A DNA stretch of 64,000 nt, from contig OY856409.1 of assembly GCA_963693085.1 (NCBI GenBank), positions 521,985,803 through 522,049,802 of the forward strand. The letters are read 5' to 3'. Under the pieces are notes generated by a model. That model was not told the origin of the DNA, searched no databases, and saw only the letters and a list, made by a program, of their open reading frames with translations. Of this stretch, positions 1-9,955 are shown piece by piece. How positions within the stretch are numbered: the first letter of the stretch is position 1; each line of letters begins with the position of its first letter. This DNA comes from Alisma plantago-aquatica (taxonomy: Eukaryota > Streptophyta > Magnoliopsida > Alismatales > Alismataceae). Both the position numbers and the translations under genes were made by a program.

Positions 1-330
1 GACGCTTCAGTCCCAACACCGTCGAATAGTGCCAGACCCCCACTGCGATTCAGTGAGGAGGTTTTGAAGGTCAGGAGGGACCGCACGTAGAGGAAGAGGA
101 CAGAGTAGGATGAGATGTTGTTTGTTGTTGGGGTCGTCTGTGGGTGGATGCTGACGGAGACACTAGACAGGCGGCGGAGGAGGAGGGAGACGGTGCCACC
201 GTTCGTTGGTGACGGTGGGAATGTGCACATGGAATATGAATAGGTTCTCCTTGATCAAGCAAGAAGGGAACATGTCGGCATCTAGCAGGCATCAATCACG
301 GCGAGCAAGGCGGCGTGCTCTTCCGAACTA
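1..330 (-). pseudogene. Degraded GC-rich coding-like fragment, family not recognised
   Basis: This end of the window is clearly richer in G+C than the following kilobases. On the minus strand two overlapping frames read like protein for 30-60 residues each, one containing PNFGHSSEEHAALLAVIDAC and another KENLFIFHVHIPTVTNERW. Each is broken by a stop or needs a frame change to continue. I do not recognise the family. The likeliest reading is an exon of a decayed gene, or a gene piece cut by the window edge, because no single frame runs through. The alternative is chance open frames in GC-rich DNA. The minus-strand open frame at 71-295 is serine/proline-rich and carries no domain I can name. 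Confidence 0.3.
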
Positions 331-555
331 TGGCCAAAATTGGGGAACACGAACAAGCGGTGGTTCTTATTTACATGGGTGAGAGTGGAGGGACAATTTA
401 TCGGGACAGCATAGATGGAAGTCAAACCAAGCCATCATGCGCCTCGGTGAGTTGAGTTGCCCTTCCATCATCTGGTGAGGAATGTGCCATCCTTGTGATT
501 CATATATCCTTTCTTCCGTACATAAGTAGGATCCGCAGATTAAAAAATTGGGTAC

Positions 556-891
556 CAAAATACACTCAAATAATATTTCATAATGTAATAATTTTTTAAA
601 ATCTAATCTGTTGATCTTTTTAAACATCTTGTGAATAGTTCATGCATAAAATTTGGACCTATTTCGATATTTTACAGGTCATGATACAAAGAACACAAAG
701 ATAATATATTTCAAATTAATTGTGTGCATCCATTTTGTTTATCTCTGACAAATGACTACACTCATCTATATGCACTCAATTTGTACGTAGTCTCATCATA
801 GTATGAAAATGAAGATCAATAGTTTATGTAAACACCAACACCACTTCAGTATACCGTGTGACTTGGCATGCAAGTGTATTTTAACGTAACT
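556..891. mobile_element. Degenerate copy of the TCAGG microsatellite MITE
   Basis: This stretch aligns with the better preserved element at 911-1300. Both share the ATTTTTTAAAATCTAATCTG-like left part, the 'gatctt..aaacatcttgtgaatag' block, the 'catccaaatg' block, and an end related to AGTGTATTTTAACGTAAC. The left terminal repeat is poorly preserved. It lies directly upstream of, and in the same orientation as, two more copies, so three relatives sit head to tail between 556 and 1926. It has no coding capacity. Confidence 0.6.
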
Positions 892-910
892 CTATAGAGA
901 GAGAGAGAGA

Positions 911-1297
911 GTCAGGCTTGAATACACTCGAGTGTATCGGAGCAGAATACACTCCAGTAATTTTTCATGATGCAATATTTTTTTCAAAAATCTAATCCGA
1001 TGATCTTCTTAATCATCTTGTAAATAGCTCATATAAAAAATTTGAGCACATTTGGACATTTATAAATCATGTTATAAAGACGGCAAAAATTGAACATTTT
1101 AAATTAGTTTTGTGCGTCGATTTGTTGCCCTCGGATGAATGACTTACACTCATCCAAATGGGCTCAAAATTTGTATGTAATCTAATTATAGTATGACAAC
1201 GAAGATCAATGGTTTACATCTTGTAAAAAATGTTCTTGATATGCAAACACACTTGAGTATATCCGTGCGATTTGTACACTCGAGTGTATTCTAACCT

Positions 1298-1300
<3 letters not shown>
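911..1300. mobile_element. Microsatellite-associated MITE, TCAGG family, copy 1
   Basis: The element is 390 bp with terminal inverted repeats. The left end reads GTCAGGCTTGAATACACTCG and the right end is the imperfect complement, CTCGAGTGTATTCTAACCTGAC. Outside it are a (GA)n run on the left and a long (TA)n run on the right. Copies at 30547-30933 (opposite orientation) and 36124-36516 have the same ends and the same microsatellite surroundings. The size, absence of coding sequence and flanking (TA)n resemble the 'micron' class of plant MITEs described in rice, which sit inside (TA)n microsatellites. The family assignment is inference; the inverted repeats are directly visible. Confidence 0.8.
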
Positions 1301-1388
<88 letters not shown>

Positions 1389-1406
1389 GAGAGAGAGAGA
1401 GAGAGA
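1301..1406. repeat. (TA)n then (GA)n microsatellite
   Basis: About 84 bp of uninterrupted TA dinucleotides are followed by about 22 bp of GA. The tract separates two MITE copies and is the presumed target sequence of both. Predicted tyrosine/isoleucine repeat proteins over it are artefacts. Confidence 0.95.
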
Positions 1407-1921
1407 GTCATGCTAGAATGCAGAATAAGTAATTTTTCATGATACAATATTTTTTTTAAATCTAATCTGTTGATCTTCTTAAACATCTTGTGAATAGCTC
1501 ATACGTAAAATTTGAACACATTAGACATTTATAGGTCATGTTATAAAGACCACAAAAATTATGCATTTCAAATTATTTTTGCGCGTTGATTTTGTTGCCT
1601 TTGGATTAGTGACTTACACTCATCCAAATGAGCTCAAAATTTGTATGTAGCCTAGTTATAGTATGACGGTGAAGATCAATGGTTTATATTTTACAAAAAA
1701 TAATCTTGTATATTCGGGTCATGTTATATAAAGACCACAAAAATTATGCATTTCAAATTAGTTTTGCACGTCGATTTTGTTGCCCTTGGATGAGTGACTT
1801 ACACTCATCTCAATGGGCTCAAAATTTGTATGTAGCCTAGTTATAGTATAACGGTGAAAATCAATGATTTACATTTTACAAAAAATAATCTTATATATTC
1901 GTGCAATCTGTACACTCAAGT

Positions 1922-1926
<5 letters not shown>
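1407..1926. mobile_element. TCAGG-family MITE, composite copy with internal duplication
   Basis: The copy begins GTCATGCTAGAATGCAG after a GA tract, a mutated version of the family start, and ends near CTCAAGTATATTCTCTCTCT. An internal block of about 190 bp occurs twice (roughly 1510-1700 and 1715-1900), containing GGTCATGTTATA, AAAATTATGCATTTCAAATT and CAAAATTTGTATGTAGCCTAG. That makes it longer than its 390-bp relatives. Internal duplication or a nested insertion with loss of one end would both explain this. Confidence 0.65.

Positions 1927-1982
<56 letters not shown>
1927..1982. repeat. (CT)n then (TA)n microsatellite
   Basis: About 25 bp of CT and about 28 bp of TA lie between the end of one MITE and the start of a different MITE family at 1984. 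Confidence 0.9.
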
Positions 1983-1983
<1 letters not shown>

Positions 1984-1985
<2 letters not shown>

Positions 1986-2390
1986 GTTAGGAAGTGTGTA
2001 TCGGCCGGTACATGTAACTTACGTGTACCGGTCATTAAATTAGCACATGTGGAGTATGTTTATAAAATCCAACCATATGGATTGATTCAACATTATATAG
2101 ATTACATGTGTTTAAAAAATCATAACCATATCTCATATAGATCATGAGATATAACAATACATCATTCAATGATTTCTACAATTTCTGCAACTTCCTGTTG
2201 ATTAGAAATTGATTAGAAAATAACATTTTCTTTTGTTTAATGATCTATGAATGTCAGAATGTGGAGATTTTTTTTACACATCTTATCTGAGGGGTATACA
2301 TTACATCCATAAGGTTTGATTATTTAATTGAATTTTATAATCACCATAAATTAAGGTGGGTACATGTAGTCGGGTACACAATTCTTTTAA

Positions 2391-2393
<3 letters not shown>
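1984..2393. mobile_element. Second MITE family inside (TA)n, AGGTTA ends
   Basis: A 410-bp block lies between two (TA)n tracts. The left end AGGTTAGGAAGTGTGTA is matched at the right end by the complement of AGGTTAAAAGAATTGTGTA, an imperfect terminal inverted repeat. It contains no coding sequence. A weakly similar stretch occurs at about 17725-17925, with matching 'gatccatgaatatcag' and 'aagggtatat' blocks. The family differs from the TCAGG elements but has the same microsatellite habit. Being flanked on both sides by TA repeats, it has no readable target duplication. Confidence 0.65.

Positions 2394-2486
<93 letters not shown>
2394..2486. repeat. (TA)n microsatellite
   Basis: About 93 bp of pure TA dinucleotides close the MITE cluster. 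Length suggests it is highly variable between individuals. Confidence 0.97.
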
Positions 2487-2488
<2 letters not shown>

Positions 2489-3147
2489 CCAAACACAACG
2501 GAAATAACAGGTGCTTGCCCCCAGTTCATTATCTCAATGACACTCAACATGCCTATCAAGACCAGTCCCTCCGAGATGATTGGGTAGTGAAGAGTGAAGA
2601 ATCTAAGAACGGATTTAATAGCCATTAGAGCAACTAAAACCATCCCGCCAGTTATCATGACTAAAAGCTGAATGGGTGAATTACGTCTTTTTGGACAAAA
2701 TGGACACAGAATTTTAATAAGCGAGAACAGCATCATACAGCAACTAACGAACCAAGGAAATATGACAAAAAAATCACAATTTCAACCTACTCGGATTCTG
2801 AAATTCCAGAAATTAAACCAACCTATCCATAACCAGACACGAGGCATTAAAATCCATTATTTAAGTATTCCAACTAATCTAACAAGAACAATACTATACC
2901 CGCAAAGTATGGATGGCTTGCATGAGGTCACACAGGGAACTTTTGAAAAGATGGCACAAGACCTCTCAATTCTTTTAACATAATTTCAGTACAGACAAAA
3001 ACAAGATCTTCAAAGAACTTCGATTGCCATTTTTAAAGCATAGGACGACACTGGATGACCTGCAGGACAAATTTTCAGAAATGAATATATGACTGAACAA
3101 CAAAACACGTCCTGCGATATATTGTGATAATATTCCACATACATTTT
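2487..3147 (-). other. 3' flank and probable 3' UTR of the NUP50-like gene
   Basis: This is AT-rich sequence just downstream of the nucleoporin stop codon on the minus strand. Plant 3' UTRs are usually a few hundred bases, so the transcript probably ends here, but no unique polyadenylation signal can be chosen by eye. A minus-strand open frame in 2487-2736 encodes hydrophobic residues (for example LVMITGGMVLVALMAIKSVL). It then runs into the TA microsatellite and has no recognisable domain, so I do not call it a gene. Confidence 0.4.
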
Positions 3148-4530
3148 TCAGTCATCAGAAGCCTTTGGAGAATTCTCAGGTGTCTTCAGTTCAGTGGTAT
3201 CTCTTTTTGCTTTGTGTGTTTCCACTACTCCTCTAAACTCATCTAATATAGAAGCCTCCTTAAATTTCAAAGCAAATGTAGTCAGCCCATCTTTGGCTTC
3301 ACTAGCACTATTTACACAAGCAAAGGTCACCCCTCTTTTCTCCATGCTCTTAAGAGCCATATCAGGATAGAGGCTGGCATTCAAAATCAACCTGTAGTTT
3401 CCCCTGGCCCTCATAACAAGTCTGGCCTTTTCCGAACCTGATGTCATTACATTCAGTTTTACCTCACCCTTTCCTCGCTCTTTCCATCCACCATCCAAAT
3501 ATTCAAACAGTACTGCATCAGCCTTGAAAATGACCTTCTCATTCTCTTCACCTGTTTCAACAGGCACTTCCTGCATGGTTGGCTTGTTCCTGAGCTCCGG
3601 ACCAGCTGTGGAACCAAAAATCTGTGAAGTACCAAAAAGAGAGTTGTTTTCAACACTTTGCCCGGACTGAAGCGCAGAACTAGTAGCAAAAGTAAAACCT
3701 TCAGAGGACGGCACACCAAAAGAAAATGATGAAGCTGACGTGCCCGTCCCAGCAAGCCCGGGGAAGGCTGATGAGAAGCTCATTCCAGCAAGCCCAGTGA
3801 AGGCATTCTGACGACTAGACAACTGCTGGAATGAACTCAATGGTGAAGTTGATTCTGGTATGTCTTCCTTCTTTTCAGATTTGGATCCTTCATTTTGCTT
3901 GATCTCTTCTCCCTCGATATGCTTTTCCATCATGATAGAAGTATCTCCAGTTTCCTCATTTTTCTTCCGATCACCCTCTTTAGATTGATCCATACCTTCA
4001 ACAGTGAAGTCTTCAACCTTTTTTTCTACTTCCTCATTATCATGACTCTCCAGCATTGACTTTTCACTTTGTTGCCCAGTAACCTCCTTATCGTGGATAA
4101 GATTATCAGGTTTTTCATTCAGCTGCTCGTTGTTGGGTACTTCATCTTTTGCTTCATCTCTTGTCCTACCATTTTCAGCAGCACAGTTCTCTGCAGTCCT
4201 GTCATCCTCCTCACTGGTACCTTGCTGAATATCTTGTTTGTCAAGGGTATCTTGCGTGTGAGCTGCAGCTTCAAGTGTCGCAGTCGACTGTGTTTCAGCA
4301 ACCAACTGTAGTCCAGCAAAAGGGTTTGCTGATGCTGCAGGAGCCTGAGAAGTATTGCGCCGTACCTTAACAATCCGCCGTGTTGCTAGAACCTCGTCGC
4401 TGGCCCTTTTGAATGTTCCCATCTCCGGTTCTGGCTGCTCATCGTCATCAAGACCAGGATCATCTCGAGAAATCTCTCTGCCAGCTTGCCTCTTCTTTGA
4501 TGAAGGGAGGGATCCTTCAGCATCTCCCAT
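3148..4530 (-). CDS. NUP50: NUP50-like nuclear pore protein with RanBP1-type domain
   Basis: The 460-residue frame is uninterrupted. The N-terminus has a basic cluster (SKKR at 11-14), the block RDDPGLDDDE at 22-31, then GTFKRASDEVLATRRIVKVRR at about 38-58, a pattern I know from plant NUP50a proteins. NPFAGL follows at 69-74, then a Lys/Glu-rich acidic linker at about 90-225. A low-complexity segment at about 240-310 has scattered Phe-Gly (FGVPS, LFGTS, IFGST). Residues about 322-442 form a Ran-binding (RanBP1-like) domain including FKADAVLFEY and GNYRLILN. The family works at the nuclear pore with importin alpha and Ran; that role is inferred from homology. I start at MGDAEG (4530), not the in-frame ATG ten codons upstream, because MGDAEG-like starts fit the family. 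The coding region is a single exon. A strong acceptor at 4600 suggests a 5'-UTR intron. The short terminal tail ends PKASDD. Confidence 0.93.
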   Translation of the reverse strand: MGDAEGSLPSSKKRQAGREISRDDPGLDDDEQPEPEMGTFKRASDEVLATRRIVKVRRNTSQAPAASANPFAGLQLVAETQSTATLEAAAHTQDTLDKQDIQQGTSEEDDRTAENCAAENGRTRDEAKDEVPNNEQLNEKPDNLIHDKEVTGQQSEKSMLESHDNEEVEKKVEDFTVEGMDQSKEGDRKKNEETGDTSIMMEKHIEGEEIKQNEGSKSEKKEDIPESTSPLSSFQQLSSRQNAFTGLAGMSFSSAFPGLAGTGTSASSFSFGVPSSEGFTFATSSALQSGQSVENNSLFGTSQIFGSTAGPELRNKPTMQEVPVETGEENEKVIFKADAVLFEYLDGGWKERGKGEVKLNVMTSGSEKARLVMRARGNYRLILNASLYPDMALKSMEKRGVTFACVNSASEAKDGLTTFALKFKEASILDEFRGVVETHKAKRDTTELKTPENSPKASDD

Positions 4531-4600
4531 TGTCTCGTTACTAATGATATTCGTCAACAATAAAACTTATAATCAGGAAATCCGAACAATGTCTTCCAGC
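4531..4600 (-). other. NUP50: 5' UTR segment and 3' splice acceptor of NUP50-like gene
   Basis: Upstream of the start codon, the minus strand reads a short leader preceded by TCTTTCTTGCAG, a pyrimidine-rich tract ending in AG at 4600. This is a good 3' splice site and implies a 5'-UTR intron. The transcript's first exon lies at higher coordinates. A GC-rich candidate is at 21180-21330, but a nearer exon cannot be excluded. Confidence 0.5.
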
Positions 4601-5598
4601 TGCAAGAAAGAGCCATAGAGAGAACGATTAAAACGTAACAGTCACAGAATCAACATTAGTAACAGCGCATGCTATTACATCATTAATACATTTCTTTATC
4701 GTAGAATCAAGGCACTATAAAGTCTCACCAAAAGAATACGAAATTACAATCGACCTTTTATTAGGTATTGATTGGAACATAATTACATAAATAATAACAC
4801 AAGCAAGTCTTGCTTCAGAAAAAAGACCTCAGAAATGCATCCATATTACATTAAAATTATACTATGAGCTATTAACTAACTGTAGTTAGTGGTGTTTAAG
4901 CTAATTGGTCAAACTACAGTAGAATCGATCTAAGCAGCAGATAAATGCATCTATGACAGAATATTCTTATAAAACCAACCAAAAGTCAACTATCAAAAAC
5001 TATTCCACCAACTACCATGAGGGTCTAAATCAAGTGTTGACTTGAAAAAGAATTCAATCTCAGAATGGAGACTGAAAACCCCACCCAACTAAACAGACCG
5101 AACTAGCTCTGATGAGTTGATCAGCAAGAAAAGATAATAACAGATCAAATTAAGACTGCGACAAAAAAATCTATCAAATTTATGATTTCAGTTTCCAAAA
5201 CCAACCAAAAACATAGTCTTGACTCAACATTTAAGTCAAAGATTGGGTATATACATCGATTCAAATATCTACTGGTTTAGTGCCCATCTTTTATGTTACA
5301 AAGACCCCAAACTATACAGAATGTTCAAGTTTGTCTTTTTTGTCTTGATGATGATATATGCCCCAAGTGGAAAAAATTTAGGTTAATCATCAATTATGTA
5401 TTTTTTAAGGAAGCTTATAAGGACAGACCCTATCAAACTGGCATAATTGTTGCTTGATTTTATAGTGTCCCCAAGATTAATGCAATAAAAAAAATCTTCC
5501 ATTGGACCATTGGTAGTAAGCTGCAACTACCACGTTATACAAAGATTGTAACTTGGAAACTAGCACAGAAACAAAACGAAACATATATGAGAAATTTT
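4601..5598. other. AT-rich non-coding DNA, possible intron of NUP50-like gene
   Basis: No open frame, RNA gene or clear repeat boundary is visible. If the acceptor at 4600 is used, this is intronic sequence of the minus-strand transcript. Confidence 0.4.
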
Positions 5599-6780
5599 CA
5601 TCATCGTCGTCGTCAAAGCCTCGTTACAGCCAAGTTGGGGTAAGGTATATGAATCCTTCTTTTCCACTCAGCTTTGTTATGAGTCATATTGTCAGTATCA
5701 AGATGTAATTATTGCAAAACCTCTCCTTATAACCACTCCCCAAGTTATTTTGGCACGCCTTCCTCTTTTCACAATGGTCAACTCTTAACGCATTACTAAA
5801 GATTGATGCAGTTCACAGTCTCCATCAAAAATATTTATACAATCACATAGCTTGTCCCCACTTTACTCCCCTGCATCATAATTTCTCAAGTGTTTCTTTC
5901 ATTATATCCACACATCCATCTTATCATTTGCTTTGCTGCCAAATATTTGTAGAAACCATGTTTCTCACTATCAACATCCACTCCCGTTGTACATGGTTGG
6001 CCATATACTTTTTAATAAACTTACTTTTCAATCTGAGAGGAATATTCTAGTCATTTATTATTCTAGTTATAGAAGCCCATGTGTCATCATCTTGAACATC
6101 ACCATTGGTATCAATAACAGAACCTAAGTAACAAACTTATTACATATCGGTACATGACTGAATCCAACTTAGCACTGCATATACAATATTAAAGTGGCTG
6201 AAATTGCAACAAATATACTCATTTCTGCTTCACTTGGTCTTAAACCCATTAGATTCCAATCTATTGATCCAAAATTCAACTTAGTAATCCAATTTGACTT
6301 AAATTACATCCTTCAGCACAATATCATCGGCAAATAGCATACATCTGAGGATATCAAATTGAATATGCTTGGTCAACTCTGCCACAACAAAAACAAATAA
6401 GCATGGGCTCAAAGTCGACACTTGATGTACCCTAACTGTAATTGGAAATCTTAAGAGTCTCCCTCCTAGATTCCTAACACTCACAGATGAGTTATATTAA
6501 ATATCTTTAATCAAATCAATGTATCCGCTTAGAATACTTTTTCTCCGAAATCCGTCAAAGCACTTGCCTTAGTACTCAAGCATAGACTTTTTCCAAATTA
6601 TTTGTCCTCATAACCATGTTCAAGAAAGAGTTAACATCAAACTCCTATATACCCCATACTCTTCTGCTCATCAATAAGAACACTATCTTGACAAATAACA
6701 TCCAGGGCACATGCTACCGAACATCAATGTAACTGTGAGCAACACCTATATCCAGAAAAAACATTTTGATATGCAAGATC
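5599..6780 (-). pseudogene. RTE-type LINE remnant with reverse transcriptase motif
   Basis: On the minus strand, residues translated from 6484-6299 include SVRNLGGRL, PITVRVHQVSTLSPCLFVF and CMLFADDIVL. The last is the F-A-D-D catalytic motif of LINE reverse transcriptases, in the context typical of plant RTE-clade elements. Upstream pieces such as RISEKKYSKRI fit the preceding RT block but carry stops. The 3' end has the (TCATCG)-type simple tail at 5599-5614, next to a conserved 3' segment (AGCCAAGTTGGGGTAAGG on plus) that also occurs, better preserved, in the LINE at 15151-16117. Multiple stops and frameshifts make it non-functional. The upstream limit is approximate. Confidence 0.8.
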
Positions 6781-7187
6781 ATTTCTATTTATACAAGTTT
6801 TTCCATTGTTTGCATTCCTGATTAGTTTCCTCTTACAATGTCAAGAATATCATTTCTAATAAAGATATTTTAACTTTAGATTTTCAAGCTTATCATTGTT
6901 CATAAATTTATATTTTAATTTGAAACTGACGTATAATATTCAGCCATATAATGAAATATAATGTGTGGAGATCAACAAATAAATTTATTTGTTGCCTCAA
7001 TTCTACTTTTCCGTATACTTGATTTTTAATATTTTCACATAGAAATGTTCTGTTGAGAGAGTAAACCAAAATGAATAGAAAGAAAGAAGCATCTGAAGAA
7101 TTGTAAAATCTCAAAGCAAAACTTAAATCCTACAAAATGGGTGAAACCAACGTGATGGATTTATTTGCTATGGTCTAACTTGTGACG
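6781..7187. other. AT-rich DNA without recognisable feature
   Basis: No domain-bearing open frame or repeat boundary is seen here. Short open frames encode no recognisable protein. Confidence 0.4.
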
Positions 7188-7331
7188 AAAAAGTATACAA
7201 ACATCGTCCTCTGACGTGTATCAAACACAAATATAATTGCAAATTTAAAGTTTGTATAGAAAAAGTATACAAACCTCGTTCTCTGACGTGTATCAAACAC
7301 AAATATAATTGCAAATTTAAAGTTTGTATAA
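7188..7331. repeat. Two tandem copies of a 72-bp unit
   Basis: The unit AAAAAGTATACAAAC...CTGACGTGTATCAAACAC...AAAGTTTGTATA is present twice (7188-7259 and 7260-7331) with about two substitutions. Its ends are complementary (GTTTGTATA and GTATACAAAC), so each junction can form a small hairpin. Confidence 0.85.
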
Positions 7332-7786
7332 TCAAAATAGGTCGTCATAGATGTTAAGAGTCAGCAAGGCTCTCCAAGGGGTGGGTCTTATCTATGTTGA
7401 CGCTTAGACATATTTGGCGGGTCCGATGGTACATTTGTGTTTCAAATAGTCTTATGTAGTTATCCTAATGTTCAATCTTATTGCCGCTAGACACATTTTT
7501 TTGGGTCGGATTGAAATTTTGTGCTTGGCTATCCTAATCTTCAAATTGAGATTGTTTCCTATGATATATGCCAAACATCATGTACTCTTCACAAACATTT
7601 TCTAGTTTTTCTAATTCTGCGTTCAGTTTCTATTCAATAGCTATGCTATAAAGGATAGTAATTACATTGGTTAAGACCTCAAACTATGACATTAAAACCT
7701 CTAAACTCTGTTTACTTGTTGATCTTTCCCTTACATTGTTTACATAGGATAAAAAACGATAGAATAGACATTAACTTAGTTATATC
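7332..7786. other. Non-coding DNA with a weak internal duplication
   Basis: Two related segments (near 7405-7485 and 7486-7555) share 'tagacaca/ttt..gggtc' and 'tatcctaat' words, suggesting an old tandem duplication of about 80 bp. Nothing else is recognisable. Confidence 0.35.
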
Positions 7787-8855
7787 TCACAATAGTAGAC
7801 TCGTCCATACCAATATGTAGCACAACTGTGGGTGTGTTGGTGTGTGTATACACATACTCATCCATACCAATCAGTGTTTCAAAAAACGGTTCATGGGGCC
7901 ATACATAAGTATACTTGTCTAGACGGCTAGGCGATCCTTGCCACCTAGGGGAAGCCTAGGAGGCCTAGGCGTTTCTAGGTGTTCTTCATATTTGTTTATA
8001 TTTTACAGATATATAAATGATTTTGTGTATACATTCAGTTATATTCAAATATGTACATCATTATGTACATTTGTATTAATTATCCCTAAGCTTAATCAAT
8101 CATAACTTCACCTACATCACACTTGTCGCGGCCTAAGATAGACCTATTTGGCTTAATTTAACCTAACACGATCTAAATTGGACCTAACTCAACTCAGTCT
8201 TACCTAATGTAGCCAATGCTAAACCGATTTTGGCATAACATGGCCCAATCAAACGTAACTTCCCCTAATTTGTCCTACATTGACCTAAACGAGCCCTAAT
8301 TTATCAAGATCAGATTTAATTCCCCTAAATAAGACACTTTTTCCCAAATCAGACCTATTTCCCCCAAATCGGACCTAATCTGCCCAATTTAGATCTGATT
8401 TGGCCTATAATAAATCTATTTCTTCCCCAAAATAACTAAACATGATCTAATTTGACCAAATTTCGACCTAATCTATGCTAATTTTGTCTTCAAGTGTCTT
8501 AATTAGGGCCTAAAAGGCCTTAGGCATCCACTTTAACAATCTAAAAGCCTAGGCGCCCAGTTTAAGGCGGACCACCTAGAGCCTAAGTGGCCCAAGCGAG
8601 CCTAGGCAGAGCCCAGGTGGGAGCCTGGATAACTATGTACATAAGGTCGCATAAACGATTCAAACTCTTCACCGAACCACATATGGGAATTCAGTGCCTA
8701 CAACAGACCATGGCCGCATACCACATATAAGGTCGATTAGTCCCCAATTTTTAATTGGTCAAACGTTAAGCTGGCTATTTTTTAACGCCACCCCCTATTC
8801 TTCATGTAACTAAAACCACCACCTACATTCAGCATACCTTTTGCTTCTATTTCCT
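7787..8855. repeat. Dispersed repeat, copy A, split by an insertion at 7910-8637
   Basis: The segments 7787-7909 and 8638-8855 together match 9612-9955. Shared blocks include AGTAGACTCGTCCATACCAA, CGCATAAACGATTC, CATATGGGAATTC and TTTTGCTTCTATTTC. Copy A carries a 728-bp insertion that copy B lacks. It has no coding capacity. Confidence 0.75.
7910..8637. mobile_element. 728-bp insertion with 8-bp target duplication, hAT-like
   Basis: The insertion is bounded by TACATAAG at 7902-7909 and again at 8638-8645, while the empty-site copy at 9612-9955 has a single related GTATAAG. The ends are weakly inverted (TATACTTGTCTAGACGG against the complement CATAGTTATCCAGGCTCC). Just inside both ends lie dense CCTAGG/AGGCCTAGGCG palindromic words. 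The centre (about 8100-8480) repeats variants of 'gacctaat'. An 8-bp duplication is the hallmark of hAT transposons. No transposase is present, so it is non-autonomous. The superfamily is an inference. Confidence 0.65.
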
Positions 8856-9043
8856 CTTGTTTTTACATTACATTTATCTATGGTTGGTTTACATTTAGCT
8901 CAATATTGAATATTTGCATATAATTAGGTTATGTTTGATTGTATATATTGATGATTGCATCTATAATATGTAATTCTACAAATTAAATGTGATTGTATGC
9001 TTATTGTTATTTATATATAAAAATAATAATAAAATCCAAAACC

Positions 9044-9255
9044 TGCCGACGAGCAGTAGCTCAGGAGGTCACAGCACGGGGCCCCTCATGAAGGGTCCCG
9101 GGTTCGAATCCCCCTAGTGATGTTGTTCGGAATTGTTTCTCCCATAGCGCAGCCGACCTCTGTGCGACTTAATGGGCTACGCTCTTTACGGGATGGGGTT
9201 GAGCTCCCCAGGTTGGGCTCGGCGCAAGCCTTACGAGTCTCATGGGTTACCAAAA
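9044..9255 (+). mobile_element. tRNA-derived SINE with 13-bp target site duplication
   Basis: A 212-bp element lies between two identical copies of AAAATCCAAAACC (9031-9043 and 9256-9268). Near the left end is TAGCTCAGGAGG (A-box-like), and 9101-9111 is GGTTCGAATCC, an excellent RNA polymerase III B box. A tRNA-unrelated body of about 140 bp follows, ending in an A-rich tail. This is the standard architecture of plant tRNA-derived SINEs. The perfect duplication points to a fairly recent insertion by LINE machinery. A tRNA gene was rejected because no cloverleaf fits. Confidence 0.9.
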
Positions 9256-9371
9256 AAAATCCAAAACCACATATACTTCCGCAGATACTCCTACATATTG
9301 CGTATACTCTATTCAGTGACCTCTTCAAACGTACAACGCATACTGCTTTTCAGAACTATGATACCAATATG

Positions 9372-9611
9372 TAGCATGGTCTCTCTCTCTATATATATAC
9401 CCACATATAGACTCATCCATACCAATATGTAGCACATTGCTCTCTCTCCCCTCTCTACATATATACATATATAAATATCTATATATATACATAAATCAAT
9501 CTATCTATATACATATGTGTATATATAGCAAATTGGTGTGTGTACTGTACATATATGTATACATGTGTGTATATATATAGATAGATATAGATACACATAT
9601 ATACACATATA
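9372..9611. repeat. Degenerate CT, TA and TG/CA simple repeats
   Basis: Runs of CTCTCT and TATATA with interspersed ACATATATG words fill this stretch. Two more copies of the 'catccataccaatatgtagcac' word occur near 9360 and 9412. It is not coding. Confidence 0.7.
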
Positions 9612-9955
9612 CACACAATAGTAGACTCGTCCATACCAATATGTAGCCCATTTGTGAGTGTGTGGTGTGTATCCACACACACCCACAGACATACTCATCC
9701 ATTCCAATTACTGTTTCAACAAACAATTCATGCAGCCATGTATAAGGTCGCATAAATGGTTCGGACCCTTCACCGAACTGCATATGGGAATTTAGTGCCC
9801 ACAAAAGACCATGGCCACATACCGCATACAAGGCCGATTAGTCCCCGGGTTTTGAATGGTCAAACTGCTAAGCTAGCTATTTTTTGACACCACTCCTATT
9901 CTTCATGTTACTAAAACCACCACCTATATTCAACCTACCTTTTGCTTCTATTTCT
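9612..9955. repeat. Dispersed repeat, copy B (uninterrupted)
   Basis: This is the counterpart of 7787-8855 without the 728-bp insertion, and so serves as the empty-site reference for that insertion. Confidence 0.75.

Noticed and set aside
1301..2498. Tyr/Ile-repeat and Leu/Ser-repeat open frames
   Set aside because: They are translations of (TA)n and (CT)n microsatellites, as are those near 30500, 31000, 33900, 35600, 36100 and 43600.
2487..2736. Hydrophobic minus-strand open frame as a membrane protein gene
   Set aside because: It runs directly into a TA microsatellite, has no recognisable family, and lies where the 3' UTR of the NUP50-like gene should be.
3459..4618. Several open frames on both strands over the nucleoporin gene
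   Set aside because: They are shadows of the intact 460-codon frame and have no domain of their own.
9050..9125. tRNA gene
   Set aside because: There is a good B box but no cloverleaf with paired acceptor stem. The A-tail and 13-bp target duplication mark it as a SINE.
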